Below are positions 12,241 to 23,296 of a DNA stretch of 64,000 nucleotides, piece after piece (the stretch's first letter is position 1; the number at the start of each line of letters is the position of its first letter). Below the pieces are notes generated by a model. The model was not told where the DNA came from. It saw nothing but the letters and a program-made list of their open reading frames with translations, and ran no database searches. Made by a program: the position numbers and the translations under genes. This DNA is from Sciurus carolinensis (taxonomy: Eukaryota > Chordata > Mammalia > Rodentia > Sciuridae), in the NCBI RefSeq assembly GCF_902686445.1, contig NC_062224.1, forward strand, positions 50,839,156 through 50,903,155, given 5' to 3'.

Positions 12241-12871
12241 TTATCCTCTCTCTGAACCTGCTTATACATCTACCTCTTTGCCCGCAACCAGGAGAGGCTT
12301 TCCAAAGGATTGATGATGACATTGAGTTCACCTGGGTATTCCCAGACAATCTCTTCATATGAAGGTCACATTCATAAAACCTCTTTGCCATGTGGGGTAA
12401 CAGAGCTACAGATTCCAGGGATTAGGACATGGACATTTGGGGGGAGGACCATTATTCTACCTACTATAAGGTCCCATACCTGTAGCAGAGCTTCACCAAA
12501 GGAGAGGTTTTTGCAGTCATGCAGTAAAGCGGTTGGTTCACAGGGCTTTTCAAATCTCTGAACAAGAACTGCTTATGCAGCACCATCAAGTGGAAGCCCG
12601 CAGGAGGATGATCTATCTATCTGCCACTAGCTGCCAAGCCTTGTGCCAAAAGCAAACCTGGGCCACGGGGCAGATTGTGGCAGAATCTATTTTTCTGTTG
12701 TGTAAGGATAATTTGGCAGTTGGTGACTGATATTTCAGGACATCCTATTCTAAATACTTGCATTGTAAAACTGCAGGGAAATTCTGTACATGCTGTACCA
12801 TCTAGGGTCTTTCAATCCAACAGTTCACAGTGATACCGCCGTTTACCAGTAACGAGTTCTGCTCCTTCTAA
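12241..12871. other. Intergenic stretch, nothing recognised
   Basis: No repeat or exon could be identified with confidence. The final 4 bases (12868-12871, ctaa) are the left target duplication of the following solo LTR. Confidence 0.45.
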
Positions 12872-13322
12872 TGTTGAAGATTGAACACTAGAGAAGCACG
12901 CCAAGGCAAGCATATTAAGCAGGTTTTATTTAAAGGTAATAATACAGACTTCTCCCGGCAGGAAGAAGGGGGCCATGGCTGATGTTCTAAAAGTCCCCAG
13001 AAGTGAGCGCACCCTACATCTTTTATAGGTTAAAGTCTCTTTTGTTCTCCAGTTCTCTCCCCTCTTATCTCTCCTTCCTGCCTACGTGACTAGGCCGGGT
13101 TTTGCATTAAGTGAGAAGTCATGGGCAGGGGGAGGGCCAAGGTGATTCAGGCAGGCAAGGGCCCAGGGGGCATTAATTAGCAGCTCCATGCTTGCACTCC
13201 TTGATAAAGGCAGGTAAATTTGGTAATCAATGGGCTCTGGAGCTCCTTGACATTCCATTCTCCCAGGGGCAGATGACTTCATGGCTTCATTTCCTCGAAT
13301 TGACCGATCCCCTATTTCTACA
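12872..13322 (-). mobile_element. Solo LTR, antisense, probably gammaretrovirus-like (ERV1)
   Basis: A 451-bp block that on the minus strand starts TGTAGAAATAGGGG and ends ATCTTCAACA, so it has TG...CA ends. On that strand it carries a TATA-like box (tataaaag, reversed at 13020-13030) and an AATAAA signal (reversed near 12927-12932). Both sides carry the same 4 bases, ctaa (12868-12871 and 13323-13326). A 4-bp target duplication is usual for class I elements. There are no internal viral genes, so LTR-LTR recombination probably left a solo LTR. Confidence 0.75.
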
Positions 13323-13921
13323 CTAACTACCTGTCTTTAATTCTGGCTTCAATAGCATTGGTCTCTGATCCTCCAGCTTCCAGAATCACTTTTTTTTACT
13401 CTTTAACTTGATTCTCATTTTTCAGAGGTGAGGCATTTGCTCAAGTTTCAATTCTGTCTGGGGCCTCCTATACTCTTTTTCTTTCATGGGTGCCCTCAGG
13501 GACCACAGGTTTAAGGTGGTAACATCACAAAATGGACTCCTGGATGTCTGAATCACTGTTTAAAGGAGTAGTTGAGAAGTAAATTTTTATTTTGTTGAGT
13601 TATTAAGATTTCAGGGTTTGCCTGTTATTACAGCATTGCTTAATCTACCCTAACTAATGCAGAAATCAATAGGCAATTTACAGGTACACAAATGACTAAT
13701 TTATAGATAAAAACATTCAATCTCATTAGACAAGTAAATTAAAATAACAATAGAAGTCCTTTTTATTTTGTGCCTACCTAGTTGGCAAGGATGTTAAAAT
13801 GAATAAAGCCTAGGGTTTTCTTATCAATGCTCATTTATAAGAGCATGTGGAGGATAGTTGGACAATTCAGATATTTAATAGCCTTTGACTAGCAATTCTA
13901 CATCAAAGAATTTATCCTAAT
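13323..13921. other. Intergenic stretch, old LINE-like sequence at its end
   Basis: Sequence from about 13655 to 13935 weakly resembles an old LINE-1 3' region (for example ctagcaattctacatcaaag). The rest is not recognised. Confidence 0.4.
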
Positions 13922-13935
13922 GGAATAGTAATGGG

Positions 13936-14023
13936 CGGGCTGGGGAGATAGCTCAGTTGGTAGAGTGCTCGCCTCGCAAGCACAAGGCCCTGAGTTCAAT
14001 CCCCAGCACCACACAAAAAAAAA
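13936..14023 (+). mobile_element. ID SINE, young insertion
   Basis: Near-consensus ID element (gggctggggagatagctcag, tagagtgctcgcctcgcaag) with a short A tail. It is flanked by a perfect 14-bp duplication ggaatagtaatggg at 13922-13935 and 14024-14037. Confidence 0.93.
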
Positions 14024-14274
14024 GGAATAGTAATGGGAGTATCTAACAGTCCATGTGATTCATCAAGTTGTGACTTAAAATTGTTCAAAAAGAAGAGAAA
14101 GAAAGTGAGTTCCTGCTGTGATGGGTCTCCCTGGCGCGTCTGATTGTCTTCCGCCCGGAGGGCTGGGTACAGGCGGTCAGTTGGCCCTACCTTTCCTGGT
14201 CTGGCCTTTTTAGGGAGTGCTCCCTTCCCTTATTGCTGGTCGAGAAGAGCAAGGGGACTTAAGACCCCGACATC

Positions 14275-14292
14275 TGGCACCCAACGTGGGGC
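14275..14292 (+). promoter_or_regulatory. Retroviral primer-binding site, tRNA-Lys type
   Basis: tggcacccaacgtggggc sits two bases after the LTR-like 3' end and differs by one base from the usual lysine-tRNA primer site of betaretroviruses. It primes minus-strand DNA synthesis in the family. Here it is a fossil. Confidence 0.85.
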
Positions 14293-14395
14293 ACCTCAAG
14301 GCTGATCCACAGCCAAAGCGAAGAGGCAGCTTTGAAACCGCAAGTACCGGCAGATCGGGCCAAGCAAGTTCCGAGGTAAGGGCATCCCCGAAAAG

Positions 14396-14794
14396 ATGGG
14401 GCAAACACACACCACACGTGGTGACCCTGCGCTCTCAGCTCTTAGACTCATGCTAAAGAGTAGGGGCCTTGAGTTGTCTGATACACAGGCGGAAAAAACC
14501 TGGGATACCTTTACTCGGGTGGCCCCTTGGCTTCCTGCCGCTAATCTTTTTGACTGGTCCACATGGGATCGTGTAGAACAACTTGTTAGGAAAAGAGAAA
14601 TCAATTTAGGGGAGGGTCCCCCATTAGGAGTCTACCCTATATTATCTGCCCTTAAGGCCTGCTTCTCTCCAGGACCTCCCAAAGGGGGCTCCAAGTTTCC
14701 CCCCAAAGAGCCGCCGCCTAAAGAACCCCTGGCTCCTCCTGTTGATGATACTGGGAGAGAACTCACTGACTCTAACCTCCCCCTCCCTGTATAG
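14396..14794 (+). pseudogene. Truncated retroviral gag (matrix region)
   Basis: A 132-residue frame beginning MGQTHTT, about 100 bases after the primer-binding site, where gag starts in betaretroviruses. The N-terminal Gly could be myristoylated. The sequence looks like a matrix domain (KTWDTFTRVAPWLPAANLF, then a helix-rich stretch) followed by a proline-rich segment (PPKEPPPKEPLAPP), and it stops at 14792-14794. Capsid, nucleocapsid, protease and polymerase are missing, so this is a remnant that cannot produce virus. The sequence that follows (14815-15177) has an open frame with no recognised domain and may be internal sequence of a non-autonomous element. Confidence 0.75.
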
Positions 14795-15895
14795 CCTTCC
14801 CAGTAAAAGTTAAAATGTTAGTTTGGGAAGGAATGACTACCGGTCACAAATTGGCCTGTGCAGGGATGAAAGATCGCTCCATGGAAAGGTGGATTGTGGC
14901 TACCAAAGATATTGGCACACAGCTCCCGCAAGCGAGCGGGCAGATGGAAAGGGATTCCTTATCTTCAAGTCTCTTCTTTCTTGCACTTCTATGCTCTTCC
15001 TGCAAACTCAAATGCCTCCTTCTTCTCCCCCTCTCCATCCCTCCTCCTCCTCCAGCTTCAGACTCAGCTGTTTCTGCTTCCATTCCCCAGTCCAGCCCAC
15101 CTAGTCCTCCTGCCACAGGTCCCACATACACCCGTGTGGAGGGAGTAACCAGCCCAACCATCAGTGGCATGTCCTAGTAAGGAATATGATATAGTAGTCC
15201 CATTCCCCACAAGTAGTGGGAGATAATTGTTTCACAATTTTTGCATCCAAACCTGAATTGATTACTAACGAGGAAAAAAATGGCTAAAATGCGCTAGGCA
15301 CGAAATTTCTGCTAAAACCTGTTAGCTCCTTTCAGATCCAGATCTCAGTCAAGGTTTACATTGAAATGTAAATAGAGGAAGCCAGAAGACTCAGTAGAAG
15401 ACCGGTCTCAAACCCAAGGGGAAAAAAAAGACCAAAAGAGTCTTACCTGAACTCCAACAAAAGTAAGTTTTATGGTGCTTTACTAAAGTAATTAACGGCC
15501 GTATCATTTTTCCAGAGCTCTTGTTTTTTTTTTTTTTTTAATTCTACATTTTTTTGAGCTCATGACTTTTTTTGATCAGTTCTATTTTTTATTCAACTAG
15601 TTTTTGAACATCTGTTACATTGCATTGGAGATTCGCCTATAAAGTTACAAGACCTTTGATTTTGTGTTATTTGTATGTCGTGTTGTCTGATGTCATGTTT
15701 TGTCTGTATCAAAATTGAGCGCTCCTAAAAGTAAAATTTAAAAATTGATCCAGATACTTTTAATTCATGTGATTTAAAAAGGTTCAATTCAAATTGGGTA
15801 AACTAAAAAAAGTAATAAAAGTAAAATGTCTTCAAAAATAATTTGCAAGTCTCTAAGTAGTCAAACTAATAAAATATTGATGTTAATAATATGTC

Positions 15896-16833
15896 TAAAA
15901 AAAAGAAAGAAAAGAAAGAAAGAGAAAATATGTATAATAATAGAAGACAGACTCAATGGTAAATTCACAGGATAGAATTCTATGAAGTCATGAAGCCAGG
16001 TCTTTATAACTTTTAATAAGAGGAAAATATTCACAATATAATTTTGAGTTAGAAAAACAAGTTTTACATGCAGTATAATCCCAATTTTATAATTTAAAAA
16101 GTACGTGATATACACAGAAAGAAAATAGAAGGAAAATTCTCAGATATCCTTAGGTACTAAAACCATGAATGACTTTGTTTTTGTTTTTCTCAGGAAATCA
16201 TGATTTTAAAGTGTATGTGTTACCACTGTGCATGTGCTTGGTCCACTGTAGACCAAAACATCTTTGTGTAGTACCTGACTGTATCTTACCCTTCTAATCA
16301 CTGGGAGCTCAAAAAGAAAAATGGTATAGATTTCAGACACTGTCAGAATGTGTATGTGGGCAGACAACTCTCACAGGGCACTGTGTGGGGCTATGCCAGA
16401 TCCCCAAAACAATAAAGTCATTTTAAACTCATATTCTGGAAATGAACAGACAACTTGTCTTTCAAACAAGTTGGAATACAATAACTGTGCAAGTTGTTGT
16501 CATTTTTGTGTGGTGCTTTATGTCAGATGCATAACAGATGAACAAAAGTGTGAGTGACAAATAGAAAAAACTATTTCATGAGCTCATATTTTAACAATTG
16601 CTTTATACTATAGATGCTTTCCTAAAGTGTTACATGATAGGGTGAGCTTCTGAAAATCAAATAAAATTTGATTAAATATGTAAAGAAAAATAAAAAGAAT
16701 GTGTTAATGATAAAATCTTTATGTTATGTGATGTGAAAAAAGACATGAAATGTAGTGCATTCTGCATGATGACAATTTTATAATATATATATTAGTATAT
16801 GTATATATATTTATAATATATATGTATATATTA

Positions 16834-16873
<40 letters not shown>

Positions 16874-16976
16874 TCCACCTAAATATGAATGAAAAAAAAA
16901 AAAACACTGTATTTTAACAATGGGTTTCTCCACAGGGCAGATATTTGAGTGAATTTTAGATTTTTAAAATAGTCCT
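15896..16976. other. AT-rich intergenic stretch with a TA/TG microsatellite
   Basis: A purine-rich run lies at about 15896-15928 and a TA-rich, partly TG microsatellite at about 16783-16872. No gene or clear transposon was recognised in the remainder. Confidence 0.6.
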
Positions 16977-16978
16977 TC

Positions 16979-17168
16979 TAGCTGAGTGCGATGGTGCACG
17001 TCTGTAATCCCTGTGGCTCAGGAGGCTGAGGCAGAAGCATCACAAGTTCAAAGCCAGCCTCAGCAACTCAGTGAGGTCCTAAAGCAACATAGACTGTGTC
17101 TCTAAATAAAATATGAAACAAGGCTGGGGATATCAGGTTAAGAGTCCCTGGGTTCAATCTCTGGTACC
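16979..17168 (+). mobile_element. B1-dID type dimeric SINE
   Basis: 7SL-like part (ctgagtgcgatggtgcacgt, ggaggctgaggcagaagcat), then an ID-like part with a B box (ctgggttcaatctctggtac). A C-run and CA microsatellite follow at 17167-17190. Confidence 0.8.
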
Positions 17169-17235
17169 CCCCCCCCCACACACACACACATGAAGTTCTA
17201 TACTTTTCAATTTGCATTTGTGATTTGTGTGTGTG

Positions 17236-17425
17236 TGTTGTTTCTGGGGATTGTACCTGGGGGCATTCTACCACTGAGCTACATTTCTACATCTCTATCC
17301 CTTTTTATTTCTTATTTTAAGATAGGGTCTTGTTAAATTATTGAGGCTGGCCTGGAACTTGCAATCCTCCTGCCTCAGCCTCCAGAGTCACTGGGTTATA
17401 GGCATGCACCACACTGTACCTGGCT
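17236..17425 (-). mobile_element. B1-dID type dimeric SINE, antisense
   Basis: Reversed ID-like part (ctggggattgtacctggggg) followed by a reversed 7SL-like part (cctcctgcctcagcctccag). Confidence 0.8.
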
Positions 17426-17664
17426 ATAAATATGTATTATTTTCAATCACAAAACACTGGATAATTAATATGTGTTATACATCTGTATCATTTATATAAA
17501 TAAATAATATAAATTAATATGGTTAATACCAAGATGAAAATATACATAAAGGGTCATGGAAGCACAATATTTCCCAGTGATACTTACAGATTCCCCTGTC
17601 CCCCAAGCTGTTTGTCTAATTCTAGCCCTCCAGCTCTCTTGTCTGCCTCCCTCCTTCCCTTCCT

Positions 17665-18045
17665 TTACTGTTTTTTTTTTTTTTTTTTTTTTTTTTTGTA
17701 CTGTGGATTGAATCCAGGGTTGCTTTACCACTGAGCCACATCCCCAGCCCTTTTAAAATTTTCTTTTTTTTTTTTTTTTTTTTTTTAATTTTGAGACAGG
17801 GTCTCACTAAATTATTGAGGGCCTCATTAAATTGCTGAGGCTGGCTTTGAATTTGTGATCTTCCTGCCTCAATGTCCCAAGTTACTGGAATTACAGGTGT
17901 ATTCCACCATGCCCAGTTGTTTTTTAAAATTTTTATTTGATATGGTCTTGCTAAATTGCCCAGGTTGGTCTCAAATTTGAGATCTTCCTGCCTCAGGCTC
18001 TCAAGTAGCTAGAATTACAGGCATGAGCCACCAAACCTGGTGGCC
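17665..18045 (-). mobile_element. Antisense dimeric SINE and a second 7SL-like SINE in tandem
   Basis: A T-run at about 17669-17698 precedes a reversed ID part (ccactgagccacatccccag). A second T-run at about 17764-17786 and a reversed 7SL-like part end at about 17915. Another reversed 7SL-like unit (gatcttcctgcctcaggctc) covers about 17916-18045. They give several short spurious open frames. Confidence 0.75.
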
Positions 18046-18805
18046 CTCTTATCTTCTCCCACATGCTTCTCAGTTCAGAGATTCCTCTGGCTCACGTTGT
18101 TAGATCCCGTCATGCACTGTCTTTTTATCCCATTGCTAACGTGGATCAGTGCTTGTACCTCTTTCTGTTTTTCCTTGTACTTGTACAGCTCTATGCAAAG
18201 TATGTACTAAATAATTGTGAAAAGATTTGTCAGTTGATTTATCTTCATTTCATGCTGGGTAATTTACCCTGCTCCTCTAGATATTTCTCAATCCAAATAA
18301 TTCCATAAGTGATAAGTTTATTCTCTTATCTTTTCCCAGATTTACACATACATATTTTTTGTTTTCTAGTTCACACTGGAAGATTAAATCTCTTTGTGTC
18401 ACCTGTCGACTCATTCTTTAGACTTATTTACATAATGGCTGACATCAGAAATGAACTTGGAGAAAATAATCTTGTATCTCTTTGTTGAAAAATGATTTAT
18501 AGGAAGTCTATCTTATAGACACAATGTACAGTTTAATTATATTTGTGCCCTTAGAAATACCTCTATCTTATTTTTCTTAAATTATTTTATAAGAGAAGGT
18601 CATGATATTTATTGGACAGATTCTGAAATTACAATTCAAATCTAAAGGAATGGAAGTGAATGAAAAGTCTGAGTGTGTCTATGTTTTTTTCCCCCTTATT
18701 TCCTCCTTCCCTTCCTTCTTTCAGTACTAAATACCAAAAACCAGTAGTTCTTCGCTGGATGAGAGTGAGACAAGGGACATGCCAAAGTCACCTGGAGAGA
18801 TTTTT
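18046..18805. other. Intergenic stretch, nothing recognised
   Basis: AT-rich DNA between the SINE cluster and the poly(T) end of the SRRM1 pseudogene. No supported feature. Confidence 0.5.
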
Positions 18806-19535
18806 CATTTTTTTTTAATTTAGAAATTTATTCTGTTTAATCCATGAGCTTTATACAGCTTTAGTTGAGAGAGAGAGAGAGAGAGAGAAGACACGCCCTT
18901 CCAGTCTTCCAAATACAGCTCTGAAAGTTATATATACCAGTTGGAAAAACAAGACAAAAATATGAATGAAGCTGTGACATTTTATAAAGCAAAATTTTAG
19001 GTAATTGAAGGATCCTTCCTGGAACTGTTTAACTGCCTTTACAAAAGGGGGGCGGGAATAAAAAAAAACAAAAACAAAAACAAAGAACAGAGTAGAATGA
19101 AATTCTAGTGTTCTGAATCAACTTGTAACACATTAATATAAACCCAATGCCCTGGCAAACAACATGCTTTCATTTTTCTGTCTAATCCTAGAACTTGAAT
19201 CCTGATTCGTTTCAGCAGACTCCACAGGCAACAGGGAAGATTGTGGCATTAAAATGTTCATTTAGAGACCAGGAAATGATGGCGGACTAGAGGGCGGCTG
19301 CATTTCACGTTGCTCCAGGACGCAAGATTCAAAAGAGGAGATAGTGAGAGACTTCGGACCAACTCAAAGCCGCTGGGGAGTCTCTCCCATTGGGGAGGCA
19401 TCCCAGATGGGGCAGTAGCCCCAGAATGCAGGGAACTTTGTGAAGTAGAGTTGCCCGGCGAGACGCCCCTCCCCCCACAGGAGCGGTAAACACGGACAAC
19501 TGGAATCATCGAAGAGGAGGCGGCTCAGCACAGCG

Positions 19536-20080
19536 CTTGGACTCGGAGCAACCACTGGGGATCCGGGCGGCTGCCTGAGGAGGAGCTGCGTGGCGAGCTG
19601 TTTGGACTCAGAACCACCCAGTCTGAACACCGGGGGTTGCCCGGAGGAAGAGGAGGAGCATGGTGGGTCGCTTGGTCTGGGAGTGACTGCATCAGAGCCA
19701 CAGGCGGTTGCCAGAGGAGGAGGCGAGTGGTGAGTTGATTGGACTCAAAGCGACCGCTCCTGAACACCAGTGGCCTGCCTGGAGGAGGAGCGCGGTGGGT
19801 CACTTGGTCTCGGAGCCACCGCTCCTGAACACCCGGGGGGCTACCCCGAGGAGGAGGAGGAGGAACAGGGCGGGTCACTTGGACTTGGAGTGACTGCCTA
19901 GGGCTACGGGCGGTTGGCAGGAGGAGGAGACTCGAAGTGAGTTGCTTGGACTCCTAGTGACTGCGTCGGAAACCGGGCGGCTGTCCGGAGGAGGAGGTGT
20001 GTGGCAGGTCTCTGGGTCTTGGAGCTATTGTATGGGGCTCCAGGTGGTGGCTCAGAGGAGGGGCCGCATAGCCAGGCGAT
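19536..20080 (+). promoter_or_regulatory. LINE-1 5' UTR tandem units of about 65-75 bp (putative monomer promoter)
   Basis: A recurring block of the form cttggactcggagtgactgc, then a gggcggctgcc-like block, then a gaggaggag run, then a tggtgggtca-like end. Units start at about 19536, 19601, 19671, 19738, 19803, 19878, 19945 and 20012, so about eight units with spacing of 65 to 75 bp. Mouse LINE-1s are known to use tandem 5' monomers as promoters. That this array has the same role is inferred. Confidence 0.6.
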
Positions 20081-20690
20081 TAGGTGCAGAGCAGGGTCCC
20101 AGGACCGGCTTCTTGGTAGAAGAGCCGCACAGAGACACGCCTAGGGGCAGAGCGAAGTTTCCAGGACTGCAGGCAGATTCTCTGGGAGAGGCAGCCTAAG
20201 GAGACTCGTCTGCAAAGGGTGAGGCTCCCAGGCCCAGGAGGTAGGTCCGGGCCCCTGGGAACGTTGTAGAGGAAGACAGCCCAGCCCAGGCGGTAGTTGT
20301 AGATTGAGGGGAACCTCTAGGAGGGGAACTGACCAGCGAGACATCCCCACCGGGTGAGTCTTCCCTGCTGGGTGAAGTTTTCCCACAGGGATGGTAAAAC
20401 CAGAGACACAGGCACAAACAGGCCTTGCCTCAGCCCGCAGCCTAGTTCCCCATTGGATGACCATTGGTCAACAAGTGGAGGCACCTCTGCCCACTAGCAG
20501 GGAATATACCCCACCTGAGGGTCACCACCCCTAGAGAGGCAGCTTCTTCGTGGAGCTCCGCATTATCAACTTCCTCCAAGATTTCAGGCTACTGAAGGAT
20601 AAGAGGGGATATACTAGCAATCCTCAGGGACATTATAAGTCGATAGAGGAAATCTGCAATATCTTAATGACCCACTGATTCCTGAACAAT

Positions 20691-21686
20691 ATGAGAAAAC
20701 AAGGGAAGAAAATGCTCCAAACAAATCTAGATGTTACATCAATAAAATCCAACGACAGCATGGCAGAAGAAATGACAGAAAGGGAGTTCAGAATGTACAT
20801 AATTAAAATGATCAGAGAAGCAAATGAGGAGATGAAAGAGCAAATGCAGGCATTGAATGATGAGATGAAAGAGCAAATGCAGGCATTGAATGATCGCACC
20901 AATCGACAGTTAACAGAGCAAATTCAGGAAGCAAAAGATCATTTCAATAAAGAGTTAGAGATATTGAAAAAAAAACAAACAGAAATCCTTGAAATGAAGG
21001 AAACAATAAACCAAATTAAGAACTCCATAGAAAGCATAACCAACAGGATAGAACACCTGGAAGACAGAACTTCAGATATTGAAGACAAAATATTTAACCT
21101 CGAAAACAAAGTTGAACAAACAGAGAAGATGGTAAGAAATCATGAACAGAATCTGCAAGAACTATGGGATATCATGAAAAGGCCAAATTTGAGAATTATT
21201 GGGATTGAGGAAAGCTTAGAGAAACAAAGCAAAGGAATGAACAATCTATTTGAAGAAATAATATCAGAAAATTTCTCAAATCTGAAGAATGAAATAGAAA
21301 ATCAAGTCCAAGAGGCTTATAGGACTCCAAATACACAAAATTACAACACACCCACACCAAGACACATTATAATGAAAATACCTAACATACAAAATAAAGA
21401 CAGAATTTTAAAGGCTGTGAGAGAAAAGAACCAAATTACATTCAGGGGGAAGCCAATACGGATATCAACAGATTTTTCAATCCAGACCCTAAGAGCTAGA
21501 AGGGCCTGGAACAACATTTTTCAAGCTCTGAAAGAAAATGGATGCCAACCAAGAATCTTATACCCAGCAAAACTTACCTTCAAATTTGACGATGAAATAA
21601 AATCATTCCATGATAAACAAAAAGCTAAAAGAATTTACAAAAAGAAAGCCAGCATTACAGAACATTCTCAGCAAAATATTTCATGA
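20691..21686 (+). CDS. LINE-1 ORF1 protein, intact frame
   Basis: 331 residues, which is close to the usual mammalian ORF1p length. The N-terminal part (about residues 25-150) is a long heptad-rich coiled coil that forms the trimer. It includes a perfect 11-residue tandem repeat EMKEQMQALND coded by 20829-20861 and 20862-20894. An RRM-like domain follows (around NLRIIGIEESLE, residues about 164-260). A C-terminal domain follows, with the conserved HIIMKIP and RGKPIRISTDFS stretches. ORF1p coats LINE-1 RNA and acts as a nucleic acid chaperone. The frame is undamaged although ORF2 is broken, so the insertion is fairly young. Confidence 0.93.
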   Translation: MRKQGKKMLQTNLDVTSIKSNDSMAEEMTEREFRMYIIKMIREANEEMKEQMQALNDEMKEQMQALNDRTNRQLTEQIQEAKDHFNKELEILKKKQTEILEMKETINQIKNSIESITNRIEHLEDRTSDIEDKIFNLENKVEQTEKMVRNHEQNLQELWDIMKRPNLRIIGIEESLEKQSKGMNNLFEEIISENFSNLKNEIENQVQEAYRTPNTQNYNTPTPRHIIMKIPNIQNKDRILKAVREKNQITFRGKPIRISTDFSIQTLRARRAWNNIFQALKENGCQPRILYPAKLTFKFDDEIKSFHDKQKAKRIYKKKASITEHSQQNIS

Positions 21687-23296
21687 GGAAGAGATAAAAA
21701 ACAAAGAAGCAAATCAGCAAAGGGAGGAATTATCCTAAAGGAACTGTCAAATAAAGGAGGAACCAAGATGTGTGAAAAAAAATAAATAAATAAATAAAAT
21801 TTTAAATATGAACCAAATGACCGGGAATACAAATCATATCTCAAAAATAACCCTGAATGTTAATGGCCTGAATTCATCAATCAAAAGACATAGACTGGCA
21901 GATTGGATTAAAAAGAAAGATCCAACAATATGTTGCCTGCAAGAGACTCACCTCATAGAAAGAGATACCCATAGACTAAAGGTGAAAGGATGGGGAAAAA
22001 CATACCATGCACATGGACCCAGCAAAAAAAGCTGGAGTATCCACCCTCATTTCAGATAATGTGGACTTCAAGCCAATGTTAGTCAGAAGGGATAAAGAAG
22101 GACATTTCATACTGCTTAAGGGAAGCATAAATCAGCAAGATATAACAATCATAAACATCTATGCCCCAAACACTGGCTCATCCAGGTATGTTAAACAAAT
22201 CCTTCTCAATTTTAGAAACCAAATAGACCATAACACAATAATACTAGGTGATTTTAACACACCTCTCTCACCACTGGACAGATCTTCCAAACAAAAATTG
22301 AACAAAGAAACCATAGATCTCAATAACACAATCAATAATTTAGACTTAACAGACATTTATAGAATATACCATCCAATGAAGAGCGAATACACTTTCTTCT
22401 CAGCAGCACACGGATCCTTCTCTAAAATAGACCATATATTATGCCACAAAGCTAATGTCAGCAAATACAAGAAGATAGAGACACTACCTTGTATTCTATC
22501 AGATCATAATGGATTGAAGTTAGAAATAAATGAAAGAGTAAAAAACAGAAACTACTCCAACACCTGGAGATTAAACAATATGCTATTATATGATGAATGG
22601 ATAACAGAAGATATTAGGAAGGAAATTTAAAAATTCTTAGAGGTAAATGAGAACAAAGAAACATCATATCAAAATCTCTGGGACGCTATGAAAGCAGTAC
22701 TTAGAGGAAAATTTATTTCATGGAGTGCATTTAATAAAAGAAGTAAAACTCAACAAATAAATGACCTAACACTACATCTCAAAGCCCTAGAAAAAGAAGA
22801 ACAGACCAACACCAAAAGTAGTAGAAGACAGGAAATAGTTAAACTCAGAGCTGAAATCAACGAAATGGAAACAAAAGAAACAATACAAAAAATTGACAAA
22901 ATAAATAGTTGGTTCTTCGAAAAAATAAACAAAATTGATAAACCTTTAGCCACACTAACAAAGAGAAGACGAGAGAAAACCCAAATCACTAAAATTCGGA
23001 ATGAACAAGGAAATATCACAACAGACACGACTGAAATACAAAATATAATTAGAAGCTATTTTGAAAATCTATACTCCAACAAAATAGAAAATTTCGAAGA
23101 CATCAACAGGTTTCTAGAGACATATGAATTGCCTAAACTGAACGAGGAGGACATACACAATTTAAATAGACCAATTTCAAGTAATGAAATAGAAGAAGTC
23201 ATCAAAAGCCTACCAACAAAGAAAAGTCCAGGACCAGATGGGTTCTCAGCCGAGTTCTACAAAACTTTTAAAGAAGAGCTCATTCCAATACTTCTC

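Larger units (their letters stand above)
14108..15895 (+). mobile_element. Class II (betaretrovirus-like) ERV fragment starting at R: R-U5-PBS-gag
   Basis: From 14108 to 14274 the sequence matches the downstream part of the solo LTR at 35603-36052 (minus strand), ending ccccgaca. The match begins just after the position equivalent to that LTR's AATAAA, about 30 bases past its TATA-like box, which is where transcription would start. Two bases later, at 14275-14292, comes tggcacccaacgtggggc, the primer-binding site typical of lysine-tRNA-primed betaretroviruses. A gag-like reading frame follows at 14396. There is no U3 upstream and no 3' LTR. Beyond about 14.8 kb the sequence is unfamiliar. A poly(A)-signal-like aataaa about 25 bases before an A-rich run at 15896 may mark the end of a copied RNA. 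The right edge is uncertain. Confidence 0.75.

Noticed and set aside
14844..15177. Open frames on both strands after the gag fragment
   Set aside because: They are proline/serine-rich without a recognised viral or host domain, so no gene is claimed.
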